A DNA stretch of 5,925 nucleotides from an uncultured Bacteroidales bacterium (GCA_947176325.1 CAMWQD010000080.1:1-5925); one strand, 5' to 3'; shown: positions 1-5,925, counted from the stretch's first letter. Program-made: numbers and translations. The notes: generated by a model from the sequence alone, not told the origin.

Positions 1-1576
1 TCCGTTTCGTGCGGAAAGAATACCGCAACTGCACCTTGATTTCGGGCAGGAAGAACCCCTGCACCTCGTTGTCGCCGCTTCCCCACTTCCGTACCCCGTC
101 GTAGAGGGTGTGCGCATATTTCACCTCCGCCCAAAAGCCTTGCACGATTTCTTGTTTCAGCAGAAGCGCCATACGACACCCCCTTCCATAGAAAGCGGGC
201 GCCGAAGCCGCATAAAGCACATCGGGCTCGTAGGCGTAGATGCGGTTCGCATAATCGTTCACATCGAAAAGCACCACACGGAAACGTACTTGAAAACGCC
301 CCTTTGCCGTGCGGTAGCCGAGATCCTGCAAGAGCAGAAGCCCTTGGTTGAGGTTGCGGCTTTCCAAACGACTTTCGGCGGTGATGCCGTTGTCGAATGC
401 CATTTTGAGGCTCGCACGCAGGCTCAGGCCGCCGCGCGTCTGGCTTTGCCCGTATAGAACCGAGAGAGCGGGCGTGAAGCGTCGCCCCTCGTGCCACAGT
501 TTCGCATAAAGCGAGAACCCGTAGAAAGGAAGGTCGGGGTGCTTCCGTTGTGCGGAAAAAGATCCGCTTGCTTGCAGATGAAGGCGGTGCGGAAAATCGC
601 CGCAGGCCTGCCATTCCACTTCGTGCGTGGTTTTGCCCGCTTTCGCCTCGGTTACGGGGCGGGAGTTGGGAATTTGCGCATAGGAACTGTAATAGGTGCG
701 GTTGTAGTGACGGTATACCGCCGAGAAAGCGAATGTCTCGCAGGCTTTCCATTGCACTCCTTGCAGCAACGCCGCCCCGCGTGGAAACGACCATGCGTAT
801 TCACCGTAAAGATGCCATTTTCCGAGAAGATATTGCGCGTAGAGCGAAGCGTTTGCGCCCGGAGCGCTTGCCGACAGGGGCGTTTCCCCGATTTTATCGG
901 ACAGCGGATTGTAGCGTCCGCCGAAACGATAGGCCGAGACAATGCCGCCTATGCGTCCGTGGGCAAAGTTTTTCTCCACTTTCAGCCCGCCCGTCTGCCA
1001 CAGTATGCTTTCTTTCTTCTCGATTTCGGCCTCCGTGCGGTGATAGCCGCTTTCGGGGAGGGAGGTGATGAAATCCCAAAAATTGTCGGTATCGTCCGTG
1101 CTCTCTGTTAGTGCGCCGTCGATTTTCCGCGACGAGAAAAAGGTTTCCGCCTGCCAGTTCCCGGGCAGACGGAAACTTGCCGCCAAGCCTTGCAGATAGC
1201 CGTATTCCGCGCCCGATGCATAGCCTTTGATGCCCCCGCCCGCACTCTGCAACAGGTTGGCCTGCAACGAACCATAGAAACCGCCCGCCATTCCCGTATG
1301 CAGGTTGTAACCCCATTGCACCCGAAAATTCCCCAAGGTAAGGTTCTTCAAGAAACCCTTTTCCTTCACGCTCAAAAAACCTGCATATGCATCGAAGCCC
1401 TGTTTAGAAAATGCCTCGCCCTTGTCTTGCTGCGCCGCGAAACCCCATTGCAGATGCGGGGAGAGCGAACCTGTATATTTGAAAAGAAAGTCTTGCGGTT
1501 CTCCTCCGTATTTCTTATTAATATACGCCTTAGTGCGGTAGAGAGAGCGTCCATAGCGGAAGAGCAGCTGATGTTT

Positions 1577-1687
1577 GGGCACCGCCGCAGAAACCGCCGA
1601 AGCCGCCCCGGGCACCGCCGCAGAAGTTGCCGAAGCCGCCCCGGGCACCGCCGAAGCCGCCCCGGGAGCTGCCGCAGAACCTGCACC
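1577..1687 (-). repeat. In-frame GC-rich tandem repeat encoding an Ala/Pro/Ser linker
   Basis: On the plus strand there are two near-identical 33-base units (1577-1609 and 1610-1642) and a 21-base unit (1643-1663) that lacks 12 internal bases. A degenerate copy follows (1664-1687). Each unit begins GGGCACCGCCG or similar, and the unit junctions form CCCGGG. All complete unit lengths are multiples of three, so the reading frame is kept. On the minus strand a unit encodes G-A-A-S-A-V-S-A-A-V-P. The linker lies between the HhH region and the barrel-like part of the protein and is probably flexible. Repeats of this kind change copy number by slippage or recombination, so its length may differ between strains. 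Confidence 0.85.
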
Positions 1688-1771
1688 GGAAAACTCCTGC
1701 CGTTCCAACGTACAGAAAGCTTGCAGTTTCTGCACGGTCGCTTCGTCAAAACCTTTCACGAAATCCACAAG

Positions 1772-1774
1772 CTA
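1772..1774 (-). other. Premature in-frame amber (TAG) codon in the HhH gene
   Basis: The minus strand reads TCG TTG AAG TAG CTT GTG GAT TTC GTG AAA, that is S-L-K-stop-L-V-D-F-V-K. Helix-hairpin-helix homologues have an E-L pair here at the start of the helix that follows the first hairpin, so the ancestral codon was probably GAG. GTG codons 102 and 105 lie just downstream and could in principle restart translation, but the product would lack the signal peptide. An intact prfA in the same window means UAG should be read as stop. Confidence 0.85.
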
Positions 1775-2067
1775 CTTCAACGACACAATAGCCCCGTAGC
1801 TTTGCCGATAGTGCAGAAGCGACGCTATCTGCCAGGCATTCAAAATCCCGAGTTGCCGCAAATCTTCGGCATCGCATTCGTTCAGGCACAGCGGCTGTTC
1901 GCGCAGATGCGCGTAATATTCCGCGGCATTCTCCATTTGCGCCAGATTGTCGGCGTTCAATTCCTCGTTTGCAAGAAACAGGAAATCATCTGTTTCCTGC
2001 GCTCTCACATCGGCAAGGAACGCCAAGCACACCGCCCCGAGGAGCAGACGGAAAAACAACTTCCGTT

Positions 2068-2071
2068 TCAT
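2068..2071 (-). other. ATGA start/stop overlap linking the barrel gene and the HhH gene
   Basis: The TGA stop of the upstream barrel gene (2070-2068) overlaps the ATG of the HhH gene (2071-2069) in the four bases ATGA. This arrangement usually means one transcript and coupled translation. A purine-rich stretch (GGGTGAGGCG, minus strand, 2081-2072) lies directly before the start and could act as a weak ribosome binding site. The overlap fixes the start of the HhH gene, together with the signal peptide that begins there. Confidence 0.85.
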
Positions 2072-2919
2072 CGCCTCACCCTTTTTTGTCCGCCGTTTTT
2101 CTGCTTCTGCCCGCCGAGTTTCAACGACACCCCGATTTCGCTTTCCGCGCCCAAGGGAGGATGATAGCGGCAGGCAATCTGTATGGAAAAGCGCGGGTGA
2201 TAGTAGCCGAAACCCATCTGAAAGGCGGTGGGGTTCACCTGCGCCTGAAGCCAGAACAAGAAAGAAGACCGAAGCAGATAAGACAAGGAAGTGGAGGCCA
2301 GCAAGGGGTGGCGAATGTCTTTCTCGAGGTCGACGCCCCAATACAATCCCGTGTGCAGACGGCAGTTGGCGCCTATCAAGAAAGCCATGCGCTCGTTCCA
2401 TTCCCCGGCGGTGCCTCCGCTTCCGTCGGCATTCCGTAATCGCACCCGCTGGTCGTAGGCGAAACGCAATCCCCATTTTTCACGCTGAAACGAAAGGGAG
2501 AGCCCCGGTGCGAGATATTGCCCTATTCCCCTGTCCTCCACAGGATTGAAGAAACCGTAGGCAAAGCGGATTTCGCCTTGCAGTCCGGGTAGGAAACCGC
2601 GTGCGTAGGCAAAACCTATGTTTTGCCGATGCAGCAGTTTAAAGCCTTGATAGCCATAGAATACAGACCATACATTCCTTTTCTGCACCCAGTCTGCCCG
2701 CAGTCGGTAATCGCCGTTTTCCTTGATGAAACCCATGCAGGAGCGGTGGGATAAGAGGAACGTGGCGGGGGCGGCGCCCATATCCGTGCGATTTGGGTTG
2801 GCGGGTGTGGACTGGAGCGAGAAGGGCAGGGGGCAAACTTCCTGCCCGTTCATCAAACCGCCCCAAGGTAAACCCAGCATCAGCACTCCCACCCGCCACA
2901 GAAAAAACAATTTTTTCAT
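2068..2919 (-). CDS. Predicted outer-membrane beta-barrel protein, function unknown
   Basis: This 283-residue protein starts MKKLFFLWRVGVLMLGLPW, a Sec signal peptide with cleavage likely near M-N-G before QEV. The mature part consists of short amphipathic strands with regularly placed aromatic residues and Gly/Asp/Asn turns (YRLRADWVQKRNVWSVFYGY, WGLRFAYDQRVRL, FQMGFGYYHPRFSIQIACRY). That is the pattern of an outer-membrane beta barrel. It ends in a basic, Gln/Gly/Lys/Arg-rich tail after the last strand (GVSLKLGG). I recognise no enzymatic motif and cannot name a family with confidence; the layout recalls small Bacteroidota barrels such as the PorP/SprF type, but no diagnostic motif was found. 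It is the first gene of a two-gene unit with the HhH protein (ATGA overlap), so the two products probably act together in the envelope. The start at 2919 is supported by the signal peptide; no clear Shine-Dalgarno sequence precedes it. Confidence 0.8.
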   Translation of the reverse strand: MKKLFFLWRVGVLMLGLPWGGLMNGQEVCPLPFSLQSTPANPNRTDMGAAPATFLLSHRSCMGFIKENGDYRLRADWVQKRNVWSVFYGYQGFKLLHRQNIGFAYARGFLPGLQGEIRFAYGFFNPVEDRGIGQYLAPGLSLSFQREKWGLRFAYDQRVRLRNADGSGGTAGEWNERMAFLIGANCRLHTGLYWGVDLEKDIRHPLLASTSLSYLLRSSFLFWLQAQVNPTAFQMGFGYYHPRFSIQIACRYHPPLGAESEIGVSLKLGGQKQKNGGQKRVRR

Positions 2920-3070
2920 AGTGTTTGTGAGCTGAAATGTTTACCCTATATCGCGGGACAGGCGGTTTTATCGAAATCGGAAGTGTTAAAAATTGTTAAA
3001 AGCCGTCTACAAGGTCTTCAAACGGCGAAGAAAGACACAAACGGCGGTTCGGGAAACAGACGCAGACCGC
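2920..3070. other. Gene-free stretch upstream of the barrel/HhH unit
   Basis: These 151 bases lie between the nitroreductase terminator and the barrel gene, and no credible coding frame is visible. Because a strong terminator lies on its upstream side, a promoter for the barrel/HhH pair should sit here on the minus strand. No TAnnTTTG element could be found. An AT-rich segment with a short direct repeat (GTTAAA twice, around 2985-3000) is the most promoter-like part. No convincing RNA fold or riboswitch was seen. Confidence 0.5.
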
Positions 3071-3105
3071 AAAAAAAATCCCGGAGCCCTGAACGGGCCC
3101 CGGGA
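3071..3105 (-). terminator. Rho-independent terminator of the nitroreductase gene
   Basis: On the minus strand, TCCCGG (3105-3100) pairs with CCGGGA (3084-3079). After one mismatch, GCCC (3098-3095) pairs with GGGC (3089-3086) around a five-base loop. The stem is followed directly by eight T residues (3078-3071). It begins 23 bases after the nitroreductase stop codon. The plus strand has no T run after the stem, so it should work in one direction only. Confidence 0.92.
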
Positions 3106-3128
3106 CGTGAGAAAATCCTACCGAGTTT

Positions 3129-3746
3129 TTATTCCACCCAATAGATATAGTTTTCCTTGCGGGGTTTGGCTTCGGGCGCCGCGCCGTCGATATAGCCCAC
3201 GATGCAGTTGCCGATGCCTTCGTAATCGCCTTCAATGCCCCATTCCTTCAAGAGTTCCTTGCCTTCGGGCGAGTCGAACACTTCCTTGGCGCGGTGAATC
3301 CAGCACGAGCCCAGTCCGACGGCATGGGCGGCGTTCATCAGATTGCCCATTACCAAAGCACCGTCATAAATATAGGTGCTTGCGAAGTTGCGGTCGGCGA
3401 GAACCACCAGCACAACCGGTGCGCCATAGAAAGGATCGTTTTCCGAACCCATTACCTGCGCATTGAGTTTCGACAGTTTGTCGCGGGTTTCCTTGTTGGT
3501 GATGGCCACGATGATAGGCGCTTGGTTGTTTTTTCCCGTAGGCGCGTAGGTGCCGGCTTCCAAAATCTTGTCGAGCAGTTCCTTTTCGGGCAACCGGTCT
3601 TGATAATAGCGCACGGAACGCCGGGTCTTGAGCGTTTCCAAGGTGTTGTTTCCGTTCATGTCTTGCGTGGTTTTGCTATCTGTGCAGGCGGTGGAGAATC
3701 CGGCCGCGAGCGCGATAGTCAGAATGAAAATCTTAAGTTTTTTCAT
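3129..3746 (-). CDS. Nitroreductase-family flavoprotein with lipoprotein-type signal peptide
   Basis: The 205-residue product belongs to the FMN-dependent nitroreductase family, which reduces nitro compounds, quinones or flavins with NAD(P)H. Visible family features are the N-terminal RRSVRYYQD (42-50, FMN phosphate contact region), APTGKNNQAP (68-77, the P-x-x-x-N-x-Q flavin motif), a dimer-core segment YDGALVMGNLMNAAHAVGLG (127-146) and GSCWIHR (146-152) before the C-terminal part. The catalytic domain starts at about residue 34. Ahead of it is a hydrophobic signal sequence (MKKLKIFILTIALAAGFSTAC) with Cys21 in a lipobox-like S-T-A-C, then a short polar linker. This suggests export and lipid anchoring, unusual for an FMN enzyme. 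The lipobox is imperfect (Ser rather than Leu at -3). Met30 would give a cytoplasmic form, but the well-formed signal sequence favours the start at 3746. The gene is single, with its own terminator, and divergent from prfA. The substrate cannot be told from sequence. Confidence 0.9.
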   Translation of the reverse strand: MKKLKIFILTIALAAGFSTACTDSKTTQDMNGNNTLETLKTRRSVRYYQDRLPEKELLDKILEAGTYAPTGKNNQAPIIVAITNKETRDKLSKLNAQVMGSENDPFYGAPVVLVVLADRNFASTYIYDGALVMGNLMNAAHAVGLGSCWIHRAKEVFDSPEGKELLKEWGIEGDYEGIGNCIVGYIDGAAPEAKPRKENYIYWVE

Positions 3747-3764
3747 GGTGGGTTGTTTTTTTTA

Positions 3765-3772
3765 CAAAACTA
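3765..3772 (-). promoter_or_regulatory. Putative Bacteroidota -7 promoter element for the nitroreductase gene
   Basis: The minus strand reads TAGTTTTG, an exact match to TAnnTTTG, the -7 element of the main Bacteroidota sigma factor. It lies 18 bases before the ATG, so transcription would start close to the gene with a short leader. No TTTG-type -33 element stands at the usual distance, which lowers confidence. Confidence 0.55.
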
Positions 3773-3797
3773 CACAAAAATTTGCCCTTGCGTTTTG

Positions 3798-3805
3798 TAT
3801 CTTTG
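3798..3805 (+). promoter_or_regulatory. Putative Bacteroidota -7 promoter element for prfA
   Basis: TATCTTTG matches TAnnTTTG exactly, 25 bases before the prfA start. Its -33 region would fall over the nitroreductase -7 element (3765-3772), so the two divergent promoters probably share DNA and may compete for polymerase. A clear -33 TTTG at the normal spacing is not present. Confidence 0.6.
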
Positions 3806-3822
3806 TGGGTTTTGGAAAAGAG

Positions 3823-3827
3823 AGGAG
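3823..3827 (+). promoter_or_regulatory. Shine-Dalgarno-like AGGAG before prfA
   Basis: AGGAG ends 3 bases before ATG 3831 and 12 bases before the in-frame ATG at 3840. Neither spacing is ideal, so the exact start (MDSMLDK or MLDK) is not settled by this site. The longer form is used here because it gives the usual family length. Confidence 0.5.
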
Positions 3828-3830
3828 AAT

Positions 3831-4910
3831 ATGGACAGTATGTTAGACAAGTTGGACGCGCTGCAAGTGCGTTTCAAGGAGATTGAGCAGGAAATGAACC
3901 AGCCTGATGTGATGCAGGACATGAAGCGTTATATCAAGCTCAGCAAGGATTATAAGGATATGCAGCCGATTATGGTTGCCTATAAGGACTACCGCAACCT
4001 GCTTTCCAATATCGAGAGCGCCAAGGAAGTGCTCAATACGGAAAAGGACGAGGAATTCCGCGAAATGGCGAAGGAGGAGTTGTCCGTATATGTTAAGGAG
4101 AAGGACGAGTTGGAGGAAAAAATCAGGGTGCTTCTCATTCCCGCCGACCCGCAGGATTCCAAAAACGCCATTGTGGAGGTGCGAGCCGGTACCGGCGGCG
4201 ACGAGGCGGCCATTTTTGCGGGCGACCTCTACCGTATGTATACCCGCTATTGCGACAACAAGGGTTGGAAGGTGGAGACGGTGGATTTTACCGAAGGCAC
4301 GGCGGGTGGATATAAGGAAGTGATATTCAATGTGTCGGGAGACGGTGTCTACGGCATCCTCAAATACGAGTCGGGTGTGCACCGGGTGCAACGTGTTCCC
4401 GCCACCGAAACCATGGGGCGTGTGCATACCTCGGCTGCGTCGGTGGCCGTATTGCCCGAGGCCGATGAATTCGATGTGGAGCTCAAGGCGAGCGACATAC
4501 GCAAGGACACCTACTGTTCGTCGGGCCCCGGCGGGCAGTCGGTCAACACCACCTATTCGGCGGTTCGCCTCACCCATATCCCCACGGGCATCGTGGTGGC
4601 CATTCAAGACGAGAAATCGCAGATTAAGAACTACGAGAAGGCGTTGAAAGTGCTCCGTACCCGCATCTACGAAATCGAGTATCAGAAATATCTGGACGAA
4701 ATTTCGTCCAAACGCAAGACTATGGTTTCCACGGGCGACCGTTCTGCGAAAATCCGCACCTACAACTACCCGCAGAGCCGCGTCACGGATCATCGCATCA
4801 ACTTCACCACGCACACGCTCGGCACCTTTATGGACGGCGACATCCAAGAGTTGATAGACGCTTTGCAACTTGCCGAAAACGCCGAGAAAATGAAAGAATC
4901 GGTGGGCTGA
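3831..4910 (+). CDS. prfA: Peptide chain release factor 1 (RF1)
   Basis: RF1 recognises UAA and UAG in the ribosomal A site and triggers release of the finished protein in the cytoplasm. The 359-residue product has the normal family length. It has an N-terminal helical domain (about 1-105) and then the conserved VRAGTGGDEAAIFAGDLYRMY block (117-137). The codon-recognition tripeptide P-A-T (190-192, in QRVPATETMGRVHTS) marks RF1 rather than RF2, which has S-P-F. The catalytic G-G-Q is at 234-236 within SSGPGGQSVNTTYSAVRLTH, followed by KRKTMVSTGDRSAKIRTYNYPQ. The GGQ glutamine is the residue methylated by PrmC in other bacteria. The frame stays open upstream to 3294, but that part is antisense to the nitroreductase gene and is not family-like, so the start is placed at 3831 (or 3840). 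The gene ends in TGA, a stop read by RF2, so its own synthesis does not depend on RF1. A secreted-protein gene follows after 32 bases, possibly on the same transcript. Confidence 0.97.
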   Translation: MDSMLDKLDALQVRFKEIEQEMNQPDVMQDMKRYIKLSKDYKDMQPIMVAYKDYRNLLSNIESAKEVLNTEKDEEFREMAKEELSVYVKEKDELEEKIRVLLIPADPQDSKNAIVEVRAGTGGDEAAIFAGDLYRMYTRYCDNKGWKVETVDFTEGTAGGYKEVIFNVSGDGVYGILKYESGVHRVQRVPATETMGRVHTSAASVAVLPEADEFDVELKASDIRKDTYCSSGPGGQSVNTTYSAVRLTHIPTGIVVAIQDEKSQIKNYEKALKVLRTRIYEIEYQKYLDEISSKRKTMVSTGDRSAKIRTYNYPQSRVTDHRINFTTHTLGTFMDGDIQELIDALQLAENAEKMKESVG

Positions 4911-4942
4911 AACCTTGCGGGGAACGGACGAAACGAAATTCT

Positions 4943-5875
4943 ATGAAAAGACTTTTTAGATATTGGGCGACAAGCCTCGTGACGGCTTTCGTGGCGGGCG
5001 GTGTCCTGCATGCGCAGACCGTGGGACAGAGCGAGGTCTACAGTCATCGCTTCACCAACGGCGACGATGATTGGAAGGGTATGTATATCCTGCAACGCAA
5101 CACCTATCACGCCCCCATTCATATAGGCTGGCAACGCACCGAACAAGACACGCTTGGCGGCATCCGCCTTTCATTTCCCCAGGCGCAGGAAGGCGATTTT
5201 CTCTTTATCTACAAGCTTTTCGGAGGCTTGAAACCCTCCTCGCTCTATCGCCTTTCCTTCCTTTCCTCCTTTACGGTAGAGCCCTCCGAGGTATCTTCGT
5301 CCGTACATCTGAAACTCGGAGCCAACGACCTCCGTCCCAAAACGCTCTACAACCGGGGCAATTTCAGCAAGGGAAGCGGCGCCGCATCGGGCAAGAACTT
5401 GGCCTATCTGGGCGATTTGACCGCCGAAGACAGCACCCTGCGCTATGTGGAGCAGAACTACGACGAACCTGTCTACGCCGTCACCAATACCGAAGGAAAC
5501 CTCTACGTGATGTTGGGGGTGGAGAAAGGCAAGGGTGGGGGTGGCATTCCTCCCGTTTCGCTCAATACCTTGCGCATCCGTTTCGAATATGTGGGCGAAG
5601 ACAGCGTGGAGATGAACCGTGTATTCTTCGTCGAAACCACCGAGACCGACCGCAAGAACGTCTATTCCTTTGAGGTGAACCCCGTGCAGGAGGTGGTGCG
5701 ATATAGCATCTATACACAAAAAGGGCATCTGGTGATGGTGGAGGATGATTCGGATTGCGTCCCCTCATGCCCCAACATCATCGATGCCTCTTTTCTCGCC
5801 CCCGACGATTACTGGGTTGAATTCGTCCTCCTCAACGAAAAACGCATCGTCCAACCCTTCGTCGTAAGACCGTAA
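4943..5875 (+). CDS. Secreted protein of unknown function with beta-rich domain and T9SS-CTD-like C-terminus
   Basis: This 310-residue protein begins with a Sec signal peptide (MKRLFRYWATSLVTAFVAGG, cleavage likely at about L-H-A before QTVGQ). Residues 30-215 look like a single beta-sandwich domain: a start of the type VYSHRFTNGDDDWKG, then GDFLFIYKLFGGLKPSSLYRLSF (84-106), HLKLGAND, and later YAVTNTEGNLYVMLGVEKG (178-196) and LNTLRIRFEY. From memory this order of motifs (FIYK, GL-P-x-x-x-Y, a TN-x-x-GN/E strand, final I/V-R-F) resembles an uncharacterised family of secreted bacterial proteins; I know of no assigned function. Residues about 240-310 (NPVQEVVRYSIYTQKGHLV to QPFVVRP) resemble the C-terminal sorting domain of type IX secretion cargo in strand layout, but the usual L-x-x-G-x-Y is D-D-Y-W here, so this is weak. 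A C-V-P-S-C pair (272-276) could form a disulfide. The gene lies 32 bases after prfA with no promoter-like element in between, so co-transcription is likely. Confidence 0.8.
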   Translation: MKRLFRYWATSLVTAFVAGGVLHAQTVGQSEVYSHRFTNGDDDWKGMYILQRNTYHAPIHIGWQRTEQDTLGGIRLSFPQAQEGDFLFIYKLFGGLKPSSLYRLSFLSSFTVEPSEVSSSVHLKLGANDLRPKTLYNRGNFSKGSGAASGKNLAYLGDLTAEDSTLRYVEQNYDEPVYAVTNTEGNLYVMLGVEKGKGGGGIPPVSLNTLRIRFEYVGEDSVEMNRVFFVETTETDRKNVYSFEVNPVQEVVRYSIYTQKGHLVMVEDDSDCVPSCPNIIDASFLAPDDYWVEFVLLNEKRIVQPFVVRP

Positions 5876-5925
5876 CTACTTCGTCAGGCCGGTTTTTTCG
5901 AGCCAGGATTGTACGGATTTGCGGG
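5876..5925 (-). CDS. 3' end of a convergent gene (partial, unidentified)
   Basis: Read on the minus strand from the right edge, one frame gives R-K-S-V-Q-S-W-L-E-K-T-G-L-T-K followed by TAG (5878-5876). The composition is that of a normal soluble protein C-terminus (amphipathic, charged helix), and the stop falls directly against the TAA of the neighbouring plus-strand gene. Only about 15 codons are visible, too few to name a family or to be sure it is coding. Confidence 0.45.
   Translation of the reverse strand, partial: RKSVQSWLEKTGLTK

Larger units (their letters stand above)
1..2071 (-). pseudogene. Helix-hairpin-helix (ComEA-like) envelope protein with barrel-like C-terminus, interrupted by in-frame amber codon; 3' end off window
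   Basis: Reading leftward from ATG 2071-2069, the frame encodes a signal peptide (residues 1 to about 24, ending V-R-A before QETDD). A helix-hairpin-helix region follows at about 60-120: LNECDAEDLRQLGI, then HYRQSYGAIVSL, then ELVDFVKGF-like sequence ending in VQKLQAF. An Ala/Pro/Ser linker (about 129-165) comes next, then some 525 residues rich in alternating aromatic and polar strands (for example LLFRYGRSLYR, QVRFRVVLFDV). Codon 100 is TAG. After it all 590 codons to the window edge are open in the same frame, so one base change separates this from an intact gene of at least 690 codons. Bacteroidota HhH proteins usually have Glu-Leu at this point, so GAG to TAG is the likely change. The last codons (QLRYSFRTK) look like a final barrel strand, so the true end is probably close. 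HhH domains bind DNA; a role in DNA binding or uptake at the envelope is inference. The stop leaves a 99-residue product with a broken HhH domain. The first later in-frame ATG is codon 261 and has no signal peptide. Confidence 0.8.

Noticed and set aside
110..1111. Several plus-strand and minus-strand frames in the left third
   Set aside because: They are shadows of the barrel-like part of the minus-strand HhH gene, whose own frame stays open throughout and reads as protein.
1610..1771. Programmed recoding or selenocysteine/pyrrolysine-type readthrough at the amber codon
   Set aside because: No stem-loop of the expected kind is evident right after the codon, the family position is Glu rather than a special catalytic residue, and the organism carries RF1.
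1190..2164. Plus-strand open frame of 324 codons with an Arg/Pro-rich repeat
   Set aside because: It is the antisense of the HhH gene; the Arg-rich repeat is only the other reading of the GC-rich tandem repeat, and there is no recognisable domain.
2985..3031. Possible -33/-7 pair for the barrel gene on the minus strand (TTTG, about 20 bases, TAACAATT)
   Set aside because: The -7 half matches the TAnnTTTG consensus poorly, so it was not called as a promoter.
3294..3830. Upstream extension of the prfA frame, giving a 538-residue protein
   Set aside because: The extra 179 residues are antisense to the nitroreductase gene and unlike RF1; the promoter element and AGGAG lie just before 3831.
3843..4868. 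Minus-strand open frame of 341 codons opposite prfA
   Set aside because: It is antisense of a highly conserved gene and is His/Val/Leu-rich from reverse-complement codon bias; no domain is seen.
5868..5898. Possible terminator: short GACCG/CGGTT pairing followed by a T run
   Set aside because: The stem is only about four to five pairs with a loop near 17 bases and overlaps coding sequence on both strands.

Overview
The window looks like chromosomal DNA from a GC-rich member of the Bacteroidales (phylum Bacteroidota). The evidence is a release factor 1 that reads like the Bacteroidota form, two sequences matching the Bacteroidota -7 promoter element (TAnnTTTG), weak or absent Shine-Dalgarno sequences at most starts, and an abundance of exported beta-rich proteins typical of this phylum. 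No mobile element, CRISPR array, tRNA or rRNA is visible.

Left part (1-2919, minus strand): two genes overlap by 4 bases (ATGA) and form one transcription unit. The first encodes a predicted outer-membrane beta-barrel protein of 283 residues. The second is a long helix-hairpin-helix (ComEA-like) protein with a signal peptide, a repeat-encoded Ala/Pro/Ser linker and a long barrel-like C-terminal part that runs off the left edge. This second gene is broken by a single in-frame amber codon (1772-1774, codon 100) at a position where the family normally has Glu. The 590 codons downstream are fully open in the same frame. No complete reading frame therefore covers this stretch, but the gene is nearly intact. 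It is most likely a very recent nonsense allele or a base-call error.

Middle part (2920-3830): a gene-free stretch holds the upstream region of the barrel pair and a clear intrinsic terminator. The terminator belongs to a minus-strand nitroreductase-family gene carrying a lipoprotein-type signal sequence. An 84-base divergent intergenic region separates that gene from prfA, with one -7-like element facing each way.

Right part (3831-5925, plus strand): prfA (peptide chain release factor 1) is followed 32 bases later by a gene for an uncharacterised secreted protein of 310 residues. The last 50 bases appear to hold the 3' end of a minus-strand gene converging on it, with the two stop codons abutting.

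The intact prfA matters for the broken gene. The cell encodes the factor that terminates at UAG, so there is no reason to think UAG is reassigned here. Apart from the amber-interrupted gene and its barrel partner, the window is ordinary.
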